Shown: positions 1 to 9,283 of the stretch, piece by piece
How positions within the stretch are numbered: the stretch's first letter is position 1
Layout: each line of letters starts with the position of its first letter
DNA from: Acidobacteriota bacterium
Lineage (GTDB): Bacteria; Acidobacteriota; Blastocatellia; Pyrinomonadales; Pyrinomonadaceae
Direction of reading: 5' to 3'
Assembly: GCA_020200095.1 (NCBI GenBank)
Contig: JAIVJJ010000026.1
Location: forward strand, 1 to 36,578
DNA: 36,578 nt
Made by a program: the position numbers and the translations under genes
Notes under the pieces: generated by a model
What the model was told of the DNA's origin: nothing
Database searches by the model: none
Seen by the model: the letters and a program-made list of their open reading frames with translations, nothing else

Positions 1-1
1 G

Positions 2-463
2 GTGATTTACACATCTCAACGTTCCGGCAAGCCTTATTTGTGGAAAGTTTCGATTGATGGCGGCGATGCCGTGCAGTTAACTGACAAATATACAAACTCC
101 CCGGAAATCTCGCCCGACGGAAAATGGATTGTTTGTTCCTATCGTAAAGACGACAATTCAACATGGAGATACGCGATTATTCCTTACGAAGGAGGCGAGT
201 CTAGCAAGGTCTTTGATTTGCTCGGCAAAAAGGGAAACTTTCGCTGGTCGCCCGACGGACGCTCTCTTAACTATCTCCGAGATACGCAAGGCGGCGTCAC
301 AAACATCTGGAGTTTCCCTTTAGACGACAAGCCGCCTAAACAGTTGACGGATTTTAAGACGGAGCAAATTTACAACTTCGATTGGTCGCCGGACGGCAAA
401 CAGCTTGTTCTCGCACGCGGCACGACCACTTCTGATGTTGTTTTGATTCGAGATTTTAAATGA
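2..463 (+). CDS. C-terminal end of a PD40 beta-propeller Ser/Thr kinase (5' cut by window edge)
   Basis: The reading frame is open from the first bases of the window and ends at TGA 461-463, so the real start lies upstream; the GTG at position 2 is not convincing as a start. It contains PD40/TolB-type propeller blades, visible as repeated SPDGK/SPDGR signatures and paired 'I-GG' strands. Its last 40 residues (PKQLTDFK..., DWSPDGKQLVLARG) closely match the ends of the two complete kinases that follow, so it is very probably the sensor domain of a third paralogue. Its stop overlaps the start of the next gene (ATGA at 460-463), which indicates translational coupling. The kinase domain itself is not in the window. 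Confidence 0.85.
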   Translation: MIYTSQRSGKPYLWKVSIDGGDAVQLTDKYTNSPEISPDGKWIVCSYRKDDNSTWRYAIIPYEGGESSKVFDLLGKKGNFRWSPDGRSLNYLRDTQGGVTNIWSFPLDDKPPKQLTDFKTEQIYNFDWSPDGKQLVLARGTTTSDVVLIRDFK

Positions 464-3276
464 TTGAAGCGGGAACAAAACTCGGACGCTATGAAATTCT
501 CTCGCTGCTCGGCGCGGGCGGAATGGGAGAAGTGTTTTTAGCTGAAGATACTCGTCTTAATCGCAAAGTTGCTTTGAAAATTTTGCCCGAAAGTATTGCT
601 TCAGATAAAGACCGCTTGCGCCGTTTCGAGCAAGAAGCCTATGCCGCTTCATCGCTCAATCACCCAAATATTTTAACCGTTTACGAATTGGGCGCGGAAA
701 ATCAACATCATTTTCTCGCCACCGAATTTGTCGAAGGCGAGACGCTCAGAGAAAAACTGAACGGCGAAAGCGTAAATCTCTACGAAAGTCTTGATATTGC
801 TCAACAAGTTGCTTTTGCGCTGTCGGCGGCGCATGCCGCGGGAATTGTGCATCGAGACATCAAGCCGGAAAACATTATGCTTCGGCGCGACCAGATAGTG
901 AAAGTTTTGGATTTTGGTTTGGCAAAACTCGCCGAAAAGCGAGAAGCGAATTTGGACGCCGAAGCCGAGACGCGCGCTCTGGTGAAGACGAATCCGGGCG
1001 TCGTGATGGGAACGGTTTCGTATATGTCGCCCGAACAAGCACGCGGCAAAGAGACTGACGCGAGAACGGACATTTGGAGTTTAGGCGTTGTGCTTTATGA
1101 AATGTTGACGGGGTATCTGCCGTTTGCGGGTGAAACGATGAATGACGTGATTGCCGCGATTTTGACCAGAGAGCCGCCGCTGCTCGCTCAATATGTTCCC
1201 GGCGTTCCGACGGAGTTGCAAAGAATTGCGCGTAAGGCTTTGACGAAAGAACGCGACGAGCGTTATCAAACGGCGCGTGATTTGATGATTGACCTCAAAG
1301 CGCTGCGCCGCGAATTGGATTTACACACCGAAATCGAGCGCTCAACCGCTCCGCAGATAAGTGGAGCGAGAGTCGTTGCGACAAACGAAAACGCGCCGAC
1401 GCAAACTTTCACCGGAGAAAATTCAGCGCAAACCGCAAGCAATATCGTTTCGACAAAAGACGCGGTACGTCGGACTTTGAGCGCGGAATATCTGACGGGT
1501 GAAATCAAACGTCACAAACGTGGTGCAGTTATCATGTTTGCAATTTTTGTCCTTGCGCTCGCGGGCATTGGTTACGGTATTTACAAATTCACCGCCAAGC
1601 AAAACGCGCCTGTTGCTTCTGATTCGGCGATGAGACTTGCTCGGCTGACAAATTCCGGCAAGGTTACGCTCGCAGCAATTTCTTCCGACGGCAGATATGT
1701 CGTGCATGTGGTAGATGACGCGGGGCAACAAAGTCTCTGGATGCGGCAAACCGCAACCCAGAGCAACGTGCAAATCGTCGCGCCCGCGAAAGTTCGTTAT
1801 TACGGTTTAACTTTCTCGATTGACGGCAACTACATTTTTTATGTCAAGCGAGAAGAAGACAACACGGCACTCACGCTTTATCAAACGCCTGTGCTGGGCG
1901 GCGCGGCGCGAAAGGTTTGGGATGATGTGCAGAGTCCGGTGACGTTTTCTCCAGACGGTAAGCAATTCGCTTTTGTGCGTGAAAACAAAGTGCGGGGAGA
2001 AACCTCATTGGTCATCGCCAACGCCGATGGCAGCGGAGAGCGAAAACTTGCGACGCGCAAAGAACCGGAGGAACACTCGACTGACGGAGCGGCTTGGTCG
2101 CCGGACGGAAAGACGATTGTTTGCGGCATTTACTTTTCCACAGGAGGTGGTGAGTTAATCGAGGTAACAGTCGAAGATGGGACGGAAAAAATCGTTACTT
2201 CGCATAATTGGGGAGCCATCGGACAGATTGCGTGGCTGCGGGACGGCAACGGGTTTGTGATGAGCGCGGCTGACCGCTCCACCGGATGGTTCTTTCAAAT
2301 ATGGGAGGTCTCGCGGATGAGCGGCGAGGCACGCAGAATCACTAATGATTTAGGCAACTATGCGGGCGTGAGTTTGACGTCTGATTCAAACACTTTACTT
2401 ACCGTACAGTCTGAGACTTCTTCCAATTTATGGATCGCGCCTGACGGTGATGCCAATCGCGCCAAACAAATTACTTCCGGCAAATTTGAAGGTATATTGG
2501 GGGTCGCCTGGACACCCGACAACAAAATAGTTTATGCCAGCCAAGATTATAATATTTCGATTGCGGATGCGGACGGAAGTAATCAAAAAATGTTGACCGT
2601 TGACGAACACAACAATCGTTATGTCGCGGTTTCCCCTGATAATCGTTACATCGTTTTCGAGTCATGGCGCATAAGCGGCACTTCCGACGTTGAGGAACAG
2701 CACATCTGGCGACTGGATATAGACGGCGGCAATCCGAAGCGTTTGACGACCGGCAAAGGCGTGAACACCGCTCCGCAGATTTCGCCCGACGGGAAATGGG
2801 TCGTTTATCAATCCAGCGCGTCGAACAAAACAACCGTTTGGAGAGTTTCAATTGAGGGCGGCGAGGCAGTGCAGTTGACAAGTGAATTCTCACTCGCGCC
2901 CGTCGTCTCTCCCGATGGGAAAATGATTGCTTATATTTTCCGCCGTGACCCTGACCCTGCTTTTAAGGCGGCGGTTATCCCGTTTGAAGGCGGGCAGCCG
3001 ATAAACGAATTTGATATTACGAAGCTCTATAACCAGGGTTCCAGTCAGGGGTTACCACGCTGGTCGCCCGACGGACGCGCTCTGCATTTTGTGGTAGGCA
3101 GCGGCGGCATCTCAAATATCTGGAGTCAACCCATAGACGGCGGGCAGCCGAAACAGATTACAGATTTCAAATCCGACCGTATCTTCGCTTTCGGCTGGTC
3201 GCGCGATGGCAAACAGCTTGTCCTCTCACGCGGAACTGTCAACAGGGATGCCGTGCTGATTAGCAATTTCAAATAA
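460..3276 (+). CDS. Receptor-like Ser/Thr protein kinase with C-terminal PD40 beta-propeller
   Basis: A 938-residue PknB-type kinase. It has a Gly-rich loop (LGAGGMGEV, residues 17-25), the VALK lysine (K40), helix-C Glu59, the HRDIKPEN catalytic loop (D133, N138), DFG (D151-G153) and an SPE activation segment. A basic linker leads to one transmembrane helix near residues 355-375, followed by an extracytoplasmic propeller of many SPDGK blades. The kinase should lie in the cytoplasm and the propeller in the periplasm, where it may sense a ligand; the ligand cannot be read from sequence. ATG 460 overlaps the upstream stop. This architecture is common in Acidobacteria. All catalytic residues are present, so it should be active. 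Confidence 0.93.
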   Translation: MIEAGTKLGRYEILSLLGAGGMGEVFLAEDTRLNRKVALKILPESIASDKDRLRRFEQEAYAASSLNHPNILTVYELGAENQHHFLATEFVEGETLREKLNGESVNLYESLDIAQQVAFALSAAHAAGIVHRDIKPENIMLRRDQIVKVLDFGLAKLAEKREANLDAEAETRALVKTNPGVVMGTVSYMSPEQARGKETDARTDIWSLGVVLYEMLTGYLPFAGETMNDVIAAILTREPPLLAQYVPGVPTELQRIARKALTKERDERYQTARDLMIDLKALRRELDLHTEIERSTAPQISGARVVATNENAPTQTFTGENSAQTASNIVSTKDAVRRTLSAEYLTGEIKRHKRGAVIMFAIFVLALAGIGYGIYKFTAKQNAPVASDSAMRLARLTNSGKVTLAAISSDGRYVVHVVDDAGQQSLWMRQTATQSNVQIVAPAKVRYYGLTFSIDGNYIFYVKREEDNTALTLYQTPVLGGAARKVWDDVQSPVTFSPDGKQFAFVRENKVRGETSLVIANADGSGERKLATRKEPEEHSTDGAAWSPDGKTIVCGIYFSTGGGELIEVTVEDGTEKIVTSHNWGAIGQIAWLRDGNGFVMSAADRSTGWFFQIWEVSRMSGEARRITNDLGNYAGVSLTSDSNTLLTVQSETSSNLWIAPDGDANRAKQITSGKFEGILGVAWTPDNKIVYASQDYNISIADADGSNQKMLTVDEHNNRYVAVSPDNRYIVFESWRISGTSDVEEQHIWRLDIDGGNPKRLTTGKGVNTAPQISPDGKWVVYQSSASNKTTVWRVSIEGGEAVQLTSEFSLAPVVSPDGKMIAYIFRRDPDPAFKAAVIPFEGGQPINEFDITKLYNQGSSQGLPRWSPDGRALHFVVGSGGISNIWSQPIDGGQPKQITDFKSDRIFAFGWSRDGKQLVLSRGTVNRDAVLISNFK

Positions 3277-3383
3277 TAAGGCTCGATGCCAGAATAGAAT
3301 TGCCTTTTAACTGTTAATCCCCTTTACGAGAGCAATTTACGAAACGAGCAAAGTTACGCGCCGCGCTTTTTTTTGTGAAATCT

Positions 3384-3411
3384 TTGTTAAAGATTAAAGT
3401 TAAGCTACAAT
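3384..3411 (+). promoter_or_regulatory. Candidate sigma70 promoter of the second complete kinase gene
   Basis: TTGTTA (3384-3389) and TACAAT (3406-3411) are spaced by 16 bases. Transcription would begin near 3418, only about 10 bases before the ATG at 3428, giving an almost leaderless mRNA. This fits the lack of a properly spaced ribosome-binding site: AAAGGG directly abuts the ATG. The 151-bp gap before it holds no gene. A short GCGC-rich hairpin followed by eight T (about 3357-3373) could end the upstream transcript, but it is weak. Confidence 0.4.
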
Positions 3412-3427
3412 CCTAAAACACAAAGGG

Positions 3428-5941
3428 ATGGGTCTTGAACCAAAAACAATCCTCGGTCATTACGAAATACTTTCCGCGCTCGGCGCAGGCGGAATGGGTG
3501 AGGTTTATTTGGCGGAAGATACAAAACTTGGTCGCCGCGTCGCTTTGAAACTTTTGCCTTCGAGTGCGACGGTAAATGCGGATAACCTGCGCCGTTTCCA
3601 GCAGGAAGCTCGCGCTGCCTCGCGCCTAAATCACCCAAACATTGCACATATTTATGAAATCGGCGAAAGCGAAGGCGTCAATTTTATTGCGATGGAATAC
3701 GTCAAAGGCGAATCGCTGGAAGAAAAAATTGCTGGTCGCCCTTTGCCAATCTCTGAAATCGTTCAAACGGGGGCGCAGATCGCAGACGCTTTGGATGAAG
3801 CGCATTCGCAGGGTATTGTTCACCGCGACATCAAATCGCAAAACGTAATGCTTACAAAACGCGAGCGCGTAAAAGTCTTAGATTTCGGAATAGCCAAGAT
3901 TTCTTCAAAAATTGGAGAAGTGGAAAGCGAAGCGGATACGCAGGTCAAAACCCAACCGGGCGTTGTGATGGGAACGGTTTCGTATATGTCGCCGGAACAG
4001 GCTCTCGGACGCGAGACCGACGCGAGAACTGACATCTGGAGTTTAGGCGTGATTTTGTATGAGATGGCGACGGGACGCTTGCCGTTTCAAGGTGAAAGTT
4101 TAACCGAAACGATTGATAAAATTGCTCACGCTCAACCTGAAGCCATTGCGCGTTTCAATTACAACATACCGCCCGAACTCGAAGTCATAATCAAAAAAGC
4201 TCTCAGGAAAAGGCGTGAAGAACGCTACCAATCGGCGCAAGACATTCTTATTGATTTGCGGGCGTTAGCGCGAGAGTTGGATTTGACGGAACATTCAATT
4301 GCGCCCAATCTACAAAATGCAAGTGGCGAAATTTCAACAAAAACCGACGCTGACGAGCAAGCGACAAAAACTTTAATTCAAACACAGGCGGTTGATACAG
4401 CCGCACCGATTCACACGACTTCGAGCGCCGAATATATCGTCACGAAAATCAAAAGCCACAAAATCAAAGCGATTATTGTTTCCGTCATTTTGCTTTTTGT
4501 CATTCCGTTCTTGGGCTATAGTTTATATCGCTTTGTTCAGATTCGCACCAAACAACCGGAACAGACAGCTAATCAAACCGCATCGAGCAACCTTAAAATT
4601 CAACGCCTCACGGGAAGCGGAAAAGTTTCACGCGCCGCGATTTCGCCTGACGGAAAGTTTCTCGCCTACGTGCAAAACGAAGGCGGGCAACAGAGCCTCT
4701 GGGTCAAACAGATTTCCACCAACAGCAACGTGCAGGTTATCGCGCCCGCTCTGGTTGAAAAATATACCAATCTGACTTTTACGCCCGATGGAAGCTACAT
4801 CTATTTTAACGGCAGTAATACGGAGAATCAGAGTAATACGATTTTTCGCGTGCCGACTTTCGGCGGCTCTTTGTCAAAAGTTTTCTCGAACGCTCGGGGA
4901 GGTTCGTTTTCGCCCGACGGAAAACAGATTGTCTTTGGAAAATGGGACGCTAAAACGGCGGAATCGGCTCTGTTTGTTGCTAACACAGACGGCTCTGGCG
5001 AGCGCAAATTGGCTTCGATTTTTGACAATCTATATTTCAGCGGCGGGATAGCGTGGTCGCCCGACGGGAAATTTATTGCCTGCGGCGTTGGAGATGACAA
5101 AAAGCTCGAACGCAAACAGACTCTCGCTGTAATTGGAGTTTCAGACGGCGCGTTGAAAGAGTTGAGCGAATACAAATGGGATTCCATAAACAGTGCGGCT
5201 TGGCTTCCCGATATGAGCGGCATCATTTTCAGCGCAGACGATACGGGCGGCGGCGAAGGCGTTTCCAAACTTTTTGAAATCTCATATCCGGGCGGCGAAT
5301 CGCGCCGTCTCAAATATACGCCGGTTGTTTCGCCCGACAATCGTTACATTGTTTATGCCACGCCGCAGGGCGGGGAAGATTTGTGGCGCATCAACATTGA
5401 CGGCAGCAATCCGACGCTTTTGACGGGCAGACCGGCAGACGAAGGCAACCCGGATATTTCGCCCGACGGCAAATGGATAGTTTATACAGCTTGGACTTTC
5501 GGCAAACGGGCTATCTGGCGAATACCGATTGAAGGAGGCGAAGCGCGGCAGCTAACTAATTTTGAATCAACCGAGCCGCACGTTTCGCGCGACGGAAAAT
5601 TCATCGCCTGCTTTTTTAGTGATGAAAAAAACATCTGGCGTATAGCAATTATTCCGTTTGAAGGCGGCGCGCCCGTTAAGACTTTTGACGTGCCGCCGAC
5701 GGTTAGCGTTGATATGACGCCGAAGTGGACGCCGGACGGAAGCGGCATCACCTATGTTGACAATCGCGGCGGTATCGGAAATCTCTGGTTGCAACCCGTT
5801 GACGGCGGCGCACCGAAACAGCTCACTGATTTCAAACAAAACGGCATTCACCGCCGTGAATGGACGCGCGACGGCAAACAAGTGGCAATCGTGCGCGGCG
5901 AAGGAAATTCCGATGCCATAATGATTACTGATTTCAGATAA
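3428..5941 (+). CDS. Receptor-like Ser/Thr protein kinase with C-terminal PD40 beta-propeller
   Basis: An 837-residue paralogue of the preceding gene. The kinase core is complete: Gly loop LGAGGMGEV (18-26), VALK lysine K41, HRD (D134), DFG (D152-G154) and the MGTVSYMSPEQ activation segment. One transmembrane helix lies near residues 345-368. The C-terminal propeller has repeated SPDGK blades and ends in the same PKQLTDFK...DGKQ pattern as its neighbours. The first 45 residues and the propeller ends are very similar between the copies, while the linker is divergent, so the array probably grew by tandem duplication with sensor divergence. It is separated from its neighbour by 151 bp with its own candidate promoter. 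Confidence 0.93.
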   Translation: MGLEPKTILGHYEILSALGAGGMGEVYLAEDTKLGRRVALKLLPSSATVNADNLRRFQQEARAASRLNHPNIAHIYEIGESEGVNFIAMEYVKGESLEEKIAGRPLPISEIVQTGAQIADALDEAHSQGIVHRDIKSQNVMLTKRERVKVLDFGIAKISSKIGEVESEADTQVKTQPGVVMGTVSYMSPEQALGRETDARTDIWSLGVILYEMATGRLPFQGESLTETIDKIAHAQPEAIARFNYNIPPELEVIIKKALRKRREERYQSAQDILIDLRALARELDLTEHSIAPNLQNASGEISTKTDADEQATKTLIQTQAVDTAAPIHTTSSAEYIVTKIKSHKIKAIIVSVILLFVIPFLGYSLYRFVQIRTKQPEQTANQTASSNLKIQRLTGSGKVSRAAISPDGKFLAYVQNEGGQQSLWVKQISTNSNVQVIAPALVEKYTNLTFTPDGSYIYFNGSNTENQSNTIFRVPTFGGSLSKVFSNARGGSFSPDGKQIVFGKWDAKTAESALFVANTDGSGERKLASIFDNLYFSGGIAWSPDGKFIACGVGDDKKLERKQTLAVIGVSDGALKELSEYKWDSINSAAWLPDMSGIIFSADDTGGGEGVSKLFEISYPGGESRRLKYTPVVSPDNRYIVYATPQGGEDLWRINIDGSNPTLLTGRPADEGNPDISPDGKWIVYTAWTFGKRAIWRIPIEGGEARQLTNFESTEPHVSRDGKFIACFFSDEKNIWRIAIIPFEGGAPVKTFDVPPTVSVDMTPKWTPDGSGITYVDNRGGIGNLWLQPVDGGAPKQLTDFKQNGIHRREWTRDGKQVAIVRGEGNSDAIMITDFR

Positions 5942-6030
5942 AAAGTTCACCAAACTCTATTTATGCCAATATGGTAAAGTTCTTCGTGTATTTTCTTGTA
6001 AAAGAGATTTAATCGATGCTTCAAATAAAA

Positions 6031-6058
6031 AAGAGAAAGTTCTTCGGCACTTTCTCTT
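6031..6058. terminator. Bidirectional intrinsic terminator between a kinase gene and mdh
   Basis: A 10-bp perfect stem (AAGAGAAAGT / ACTTTCTCTT) with a C(TTCG)G tetraloop core. T-rich sequence follows on the plus strand (6061-6067) and A-rich sequence precedes it, giving a T tract for the minus strand. It lies between convergent genes, so it should serve both. Confidence 0.8.
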
Positions 6059-6084
6059 AAATTTTTTGAATTGTTTTGTAAAAT

Positions 6085-7029
<945 letters not shown>

Positions 7030-7179
7030 CTATTGTAAATATGTGTGATAAATAAAAACTTATTCTGGCACAATAGCTGATAAAGGGCAAAAGAGCGTAT
7101 TTTAAATATGAATTTTCATTTGCAAACAATTCTCAAGCGGCTTTAAATGAGTCACGGCACATTTTCTAACACATAGGTT

Positions 7180-7258
7180 TATAATCCTCAACAAACATCG
7201 GCATAAAACAGAAAAAGAAAAGCCCAACGTGCTCTCCCCTTCACGTTAGGCTTTTTAA
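7180..7258 (+). ncRNA. Candidate small RNA ending in an intrinsic terminator
   Basis: TATAAT at 7180-7185 could be a -10 box, although no good -35 box is seen. About 30 bases later lies a hairpin with arms 7218-7231 and 7242-7255 (AAAAGCC-c-AACGTG / CACGTT-a-GGCTTTT) that ends in TTTTT. The ten-base loop is C-rich (CTCTCCCCTT), a kind of loop that in some known small RNAs pairs with ribosome-binding sites. A plain terminator is the simpler alternative. Inference only. Confidence 0.35.
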
Positions 7259-7379
7259 ATGGTCGTATATGCTTTATTGCCAACGACCAAACTTATAAAA
7301 ATTTTCAATAAACTCGTAGCGACAAAATATAATTTTGTCTGTATTAACTTAAATTCTTGATTAATCTAAATAAAATATT

Positions 7380-7449
7380 AAAAAATCCGCTAAGATTTTG
7401 GTCTTTTAACCAAAAGTTTGTATCTGACCTCCATCTTTGCGGATTTTTT
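7380..7449 (+). ncRNA. Candidate structured RNA: long stem with nested hairpin
   Basis: Outer arms of 11 bases pair perfectly (AAAAAATCCGC 7380-7390 with GCGGATTTTTT 7439-7449). Inside is a second perfect 7-bp hairpin (TTTTGGT / ACCAAAA, about 7396-7415). The remaining loop contains GACCTCCATC, which has an anti-Shine-Dalgarno-like CCTCC. The plus strand ends in a T run, so this could be the 3' end of a small RNA or a terminator. No known RNA family is recognised. Confidence 0.35.
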
Positions 7450-7669
7450 CAAACTACGACATCTGCGAAGCATTATTGCAATGGTTGTGCCAAACAGGAA
7501 AAATACTGGAGAAATGATTATTACAACGATATCACGGCGTTTTACGCACTTAAACTCTAAATTGTCCGTGATTTATTCGGTTACAATATCGTCTAGCTTT
7601 TGCACGATATAGGATAGAAACATTTGGTTATAAATTAAGAATAGAGTGTTGAATGCTGAATCTAAAATT

Positions 7670-8269
7670 TTATTGCAAAATCGGATGACCGCCGCCTTTG
7701 CTGTGGTCGGCGGTCTCATTATAAAGTTGGCGGTCGTTATGGTAAAGAACTAAATGCTCGCCTTCAAAACGCACTACGTCCGAAACGCTCTCGAAATCCT
7801 TTGTATGATCAGCGATTATAAAAGCGCACGGTTTGAAAGCTAGAACCATTCCCGCCGCATAGACAAAACCGCCTTGGTCATAAACGCTTCCTGCATATTG
7901 CGCTGCGCCAACGGCAATAGCAGGCGAATATTGTTTATTGCTGTTTTCCGTTCGATCGGCTTTGGCAATAAAAATCGTATAATCCGAATAATTTGTGCGC
8001 TTTGTGTAATTGTTTTTTCGCGCTACGGCAAATAAATCGGCAAGCCCTTTATCAATCGCTGTTAGCATTTTGGAAGTAGGTTGATTCACTGAAAAGATCT
8101 TCGCGCCTTTTGGTGTCTTTCCGGAAAAAGAAAAATTATCTCTGGTAATTTTTTCGGCTTTGTCAATTAAAATACGGTCGGTGTGGCTTTGCGCTTCGGA
8201 ATTTTGAAAAGGCATAAGACCGCTGACAAATAGCAAAACAACGGGCAGTAAAGTTTTTAATTTATTCAT
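7670..8269 (-). CDS. Secreted protein of unknown function
   Basis: A 199-residue protein with a clear Sec signal peptide: KLK, then a hydrophobic stretch to about residue 20, with likely cleavage after NSEA near residue 26. The mature part is polar, predicted alpha/beta, with no recognised family motif and no lipobox. GGAGAAG lies 8 bases before the ATG, supporting the start. It probably acts in the periplasm or outside the cell. It stands alone downstream of the tRNA-Leu terminator. Confidence 0.75.
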   Translation of the reverse strand: MNKLKTLLPVVLLFVSGLMPFQNSEAQSHTDRILIDKAEKITRDNFSFSGKTPKGAKIFSVNQPTSKMLTAIDKGLADLFAVARKNNYTKRTNYSDYTIFIAKADRTENSNKQYSPAIAVGAAQYAGSVYDQGGFVYAAGMVLAFKPCAFIIADHTKDFESVSDVVRFEGEHLVLYHNDRQLYNETADHSKGGGHPILQ

Positions 8270-8349
8270 AATTACTTCTCCAAATTTTTATAAACAACCG
8301 CAATAATTATGCCAGTTTAATTTTATAAAATTTGCAGAGTAAAAAAGAA

Positions 8350-8375
8350 AAAAGCCAAAATTTCTTATGGCTTTT
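8350..8375 (-). terminator. Intrinsic terminator of the tRNA-Leu transcript
   Basis: Read on the minus strand, AAAAGCCA pairs with TGGCTTTT around a 10-base loop, followed by a long T-rich run (complement of 8341-8353). It lies 9 bases beyond the tRNA 3' CCA. Confidence 0.75.
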
Positions 8376-8436
8376 ATTCTTAATGGTGCTGAGGGCGGGA
8401 ATCGAACCCGCACGTCCACAAGGGACACAGGATTTT

Positions 8437-9091
8437 CTTACCAACTACGACTTTTGTCGCTTACTTTTTTGAAAAAGTAATTTGTGGTCTGGACTATATC
8501 TTCATCTTTTACCAAAATAATGGCAGTCAGACGGAAGCCATTTAGTCTCTACACTTTTTTGAAAAAAATCTTCAAACTTAGCTCGGTATTGCCATTTTAT
8601 TTAGACTGATTGGTGAATATACCTGTTTGTTCAAGATAATGTTCAACTTGATGACATGTTGGACATAATAACAATAGATTTTCTAGAGAGTTATCATCAC
8701 GATTCCTATTTATATGATGTGCTTGCAAAATATCATAATATTTATCCCAACCACATTTTTCACAGGAATTATAAGCGCGTTCTCTGATTATTTCCCTAAA
8801 TGGATTTAATCTTATTTTTCTGTATTTCAGTTTATACGCTTGATAACCGCCATTTTTAATATATCGTTCTGCATAATATTGCTTTCTCTTTTTATATCTA
8901 CAAGAGTTGCAATATTTATCATCTTTTGCAGGTTTTTCACATTCAATACAACTTTCGGTTTTATACCGCATATAATTTCTTTTTTCAGAATATTATGCCG
9001 TATTTTACCGAATGAGCCTAATAATTAAGGTTTCACCGAATTTGACTTCATCCACGTTACAGTTTCCAAATAACGCGCTCAAATTACACTT
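8437..9091 (-). other. Group I intron (cyanobacterial tRNA-Leu, IC3-like)
   Basis: A 655-nt intron, about 280 nt without its ORF. The 5' exon ends in CUU, which can pair with intron GAG (complement of 9078-9080) to give P1 with the U-G pair at the splice site. The intron ends in G (omega-G, 8437). Recognisable core pieces on the minus strand are GTGGATG...TCAAATTCGGTGAAACCT (P2-P3-P4 side), GGCAATACCGAGC (8581-8593, P4/P5 3' side), GAGACTA (8543-8549) pairing with TAGTCC (8491-8496) as P7, and a P9-type hairpin at 8461-8480. These resemble the Anabaena tRNA-Leu intron as remembered. The HNH ORF occupies the P4-P5 loop region. Confidence 0.9.
8597..8971 (-). CDS. Intron-encoded HNH homing endonuclease
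   Basis: A 124-residue protein lying wholly inside the tRNA-Leu intron. The N-terminal zinc knuckle is C8-x2-C11...C21-x2-C24, followed by a basic, Tyr-rich linker (residues 25-65) suited to DNA contact. The HNH domain has C70-x2-C73, the catalytic HH (H85, H86), the Asn region (N94/N98) and C103-x2-C106-H107, so two zinc-binding Cys pairs flank the active site. Expected role: cutting intron-less tRNA-Leu genes to spread the intron. Its stop codon (8597-8599) lies 3 bases from the conserved intron core. No good ribosome-binding site is seen (AAAAAAGAAA only). All catalytic residues are present. Confidence 0.88.
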   Translation of the reverse strand: MRYKTESCIECEKPAKDDKYCNSCRYKKRKQYYAERYIKNGGYQAYKLKYRKIRLNPFREIIRERAYNSCEKCGWDKYYDILQAHHINRNRDDNSLENLLLLCPTCHQVEHYLEQTGIFTNQSK

Positions 9092-9137
9092 AAGTCCTGT
9101 GCGTCTACCTATTCCGCCACCCCAGCACGAAAAAAAG

Positions 9138-9164
9138 ATTATCACGACTACTGTATAAGTTCAA
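9138..9164 (-). promoter_or_regulatory. Candidate promoter of tRNA-Leu
   Basis: On the minus strand TTGAAC (9159-9164) and GATAAT (9138-9143) are spaced by 15 bases. Each matches five of six consensus positions. Transcription would begin about 5 bases before the tRNA 5' end. Confidence 0.45.
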
Positions 9165-9283
9165 AGGCGCGCAAAAATAATTGCGTCGGAAAGTAACCGG
9201 CGAGCCGAATAACAAAGTTAATGACAAATATACAAATAATTGCAATACTACTTTCTAGGAAATATAACTTTTTGAGGTGATTA

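Larger units (their letters stand above)
8384..9126 (-). tRNA. trnL-UAA: tRNA-Leu(UAA), split by a group I intron
   Basis: The 5' exon is 9092-9126 (GCTGGGGTGGCGG..., through CAGGACTT) and the 3' exon is 8384-8436 (AAAATCCTG... to CACCA). Joined, the exons give an 88-nt class II tRNA. The 7-bp acceptor stem GCTGGGG/CCTCAGC has one G-U pair; the anticodon arm is CAGGA-CTTAAAA-TCCTG with anticodon TAA at 34-36; a long variable arm contains GTCC...GGAC; the T arm is GCGGG-TTCGAAT-CCCGC; discriminator A73 and an encoded CCA are present. The intron sits between U34 and A35, the same site as in cyanobacterial and plastid tRNA-Leu genes. A mature tRNA requires splicing. Confidence 0.95.

Noticed and set aside
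4828-5340. Long antisense frame opposite the second kinase propeller
   Set aside because: It arises from codon bias of the real gene on the plus strand and has no recognisable protein features.
7357-7612. Two overlapping open frames of 64-67 codons in the gene-free region
   Set aside because: No ribosome-binding site or family motif, and they overlap a strong RNA hairpin; composition looks non-coding.
8461-8569. Two near-identical CTTTTTTGAAAAA hairpins as a possible mobile repeat
   Set aside because: Both lie at expected peripheral stem positions of the group I intron and are explained by its fold.
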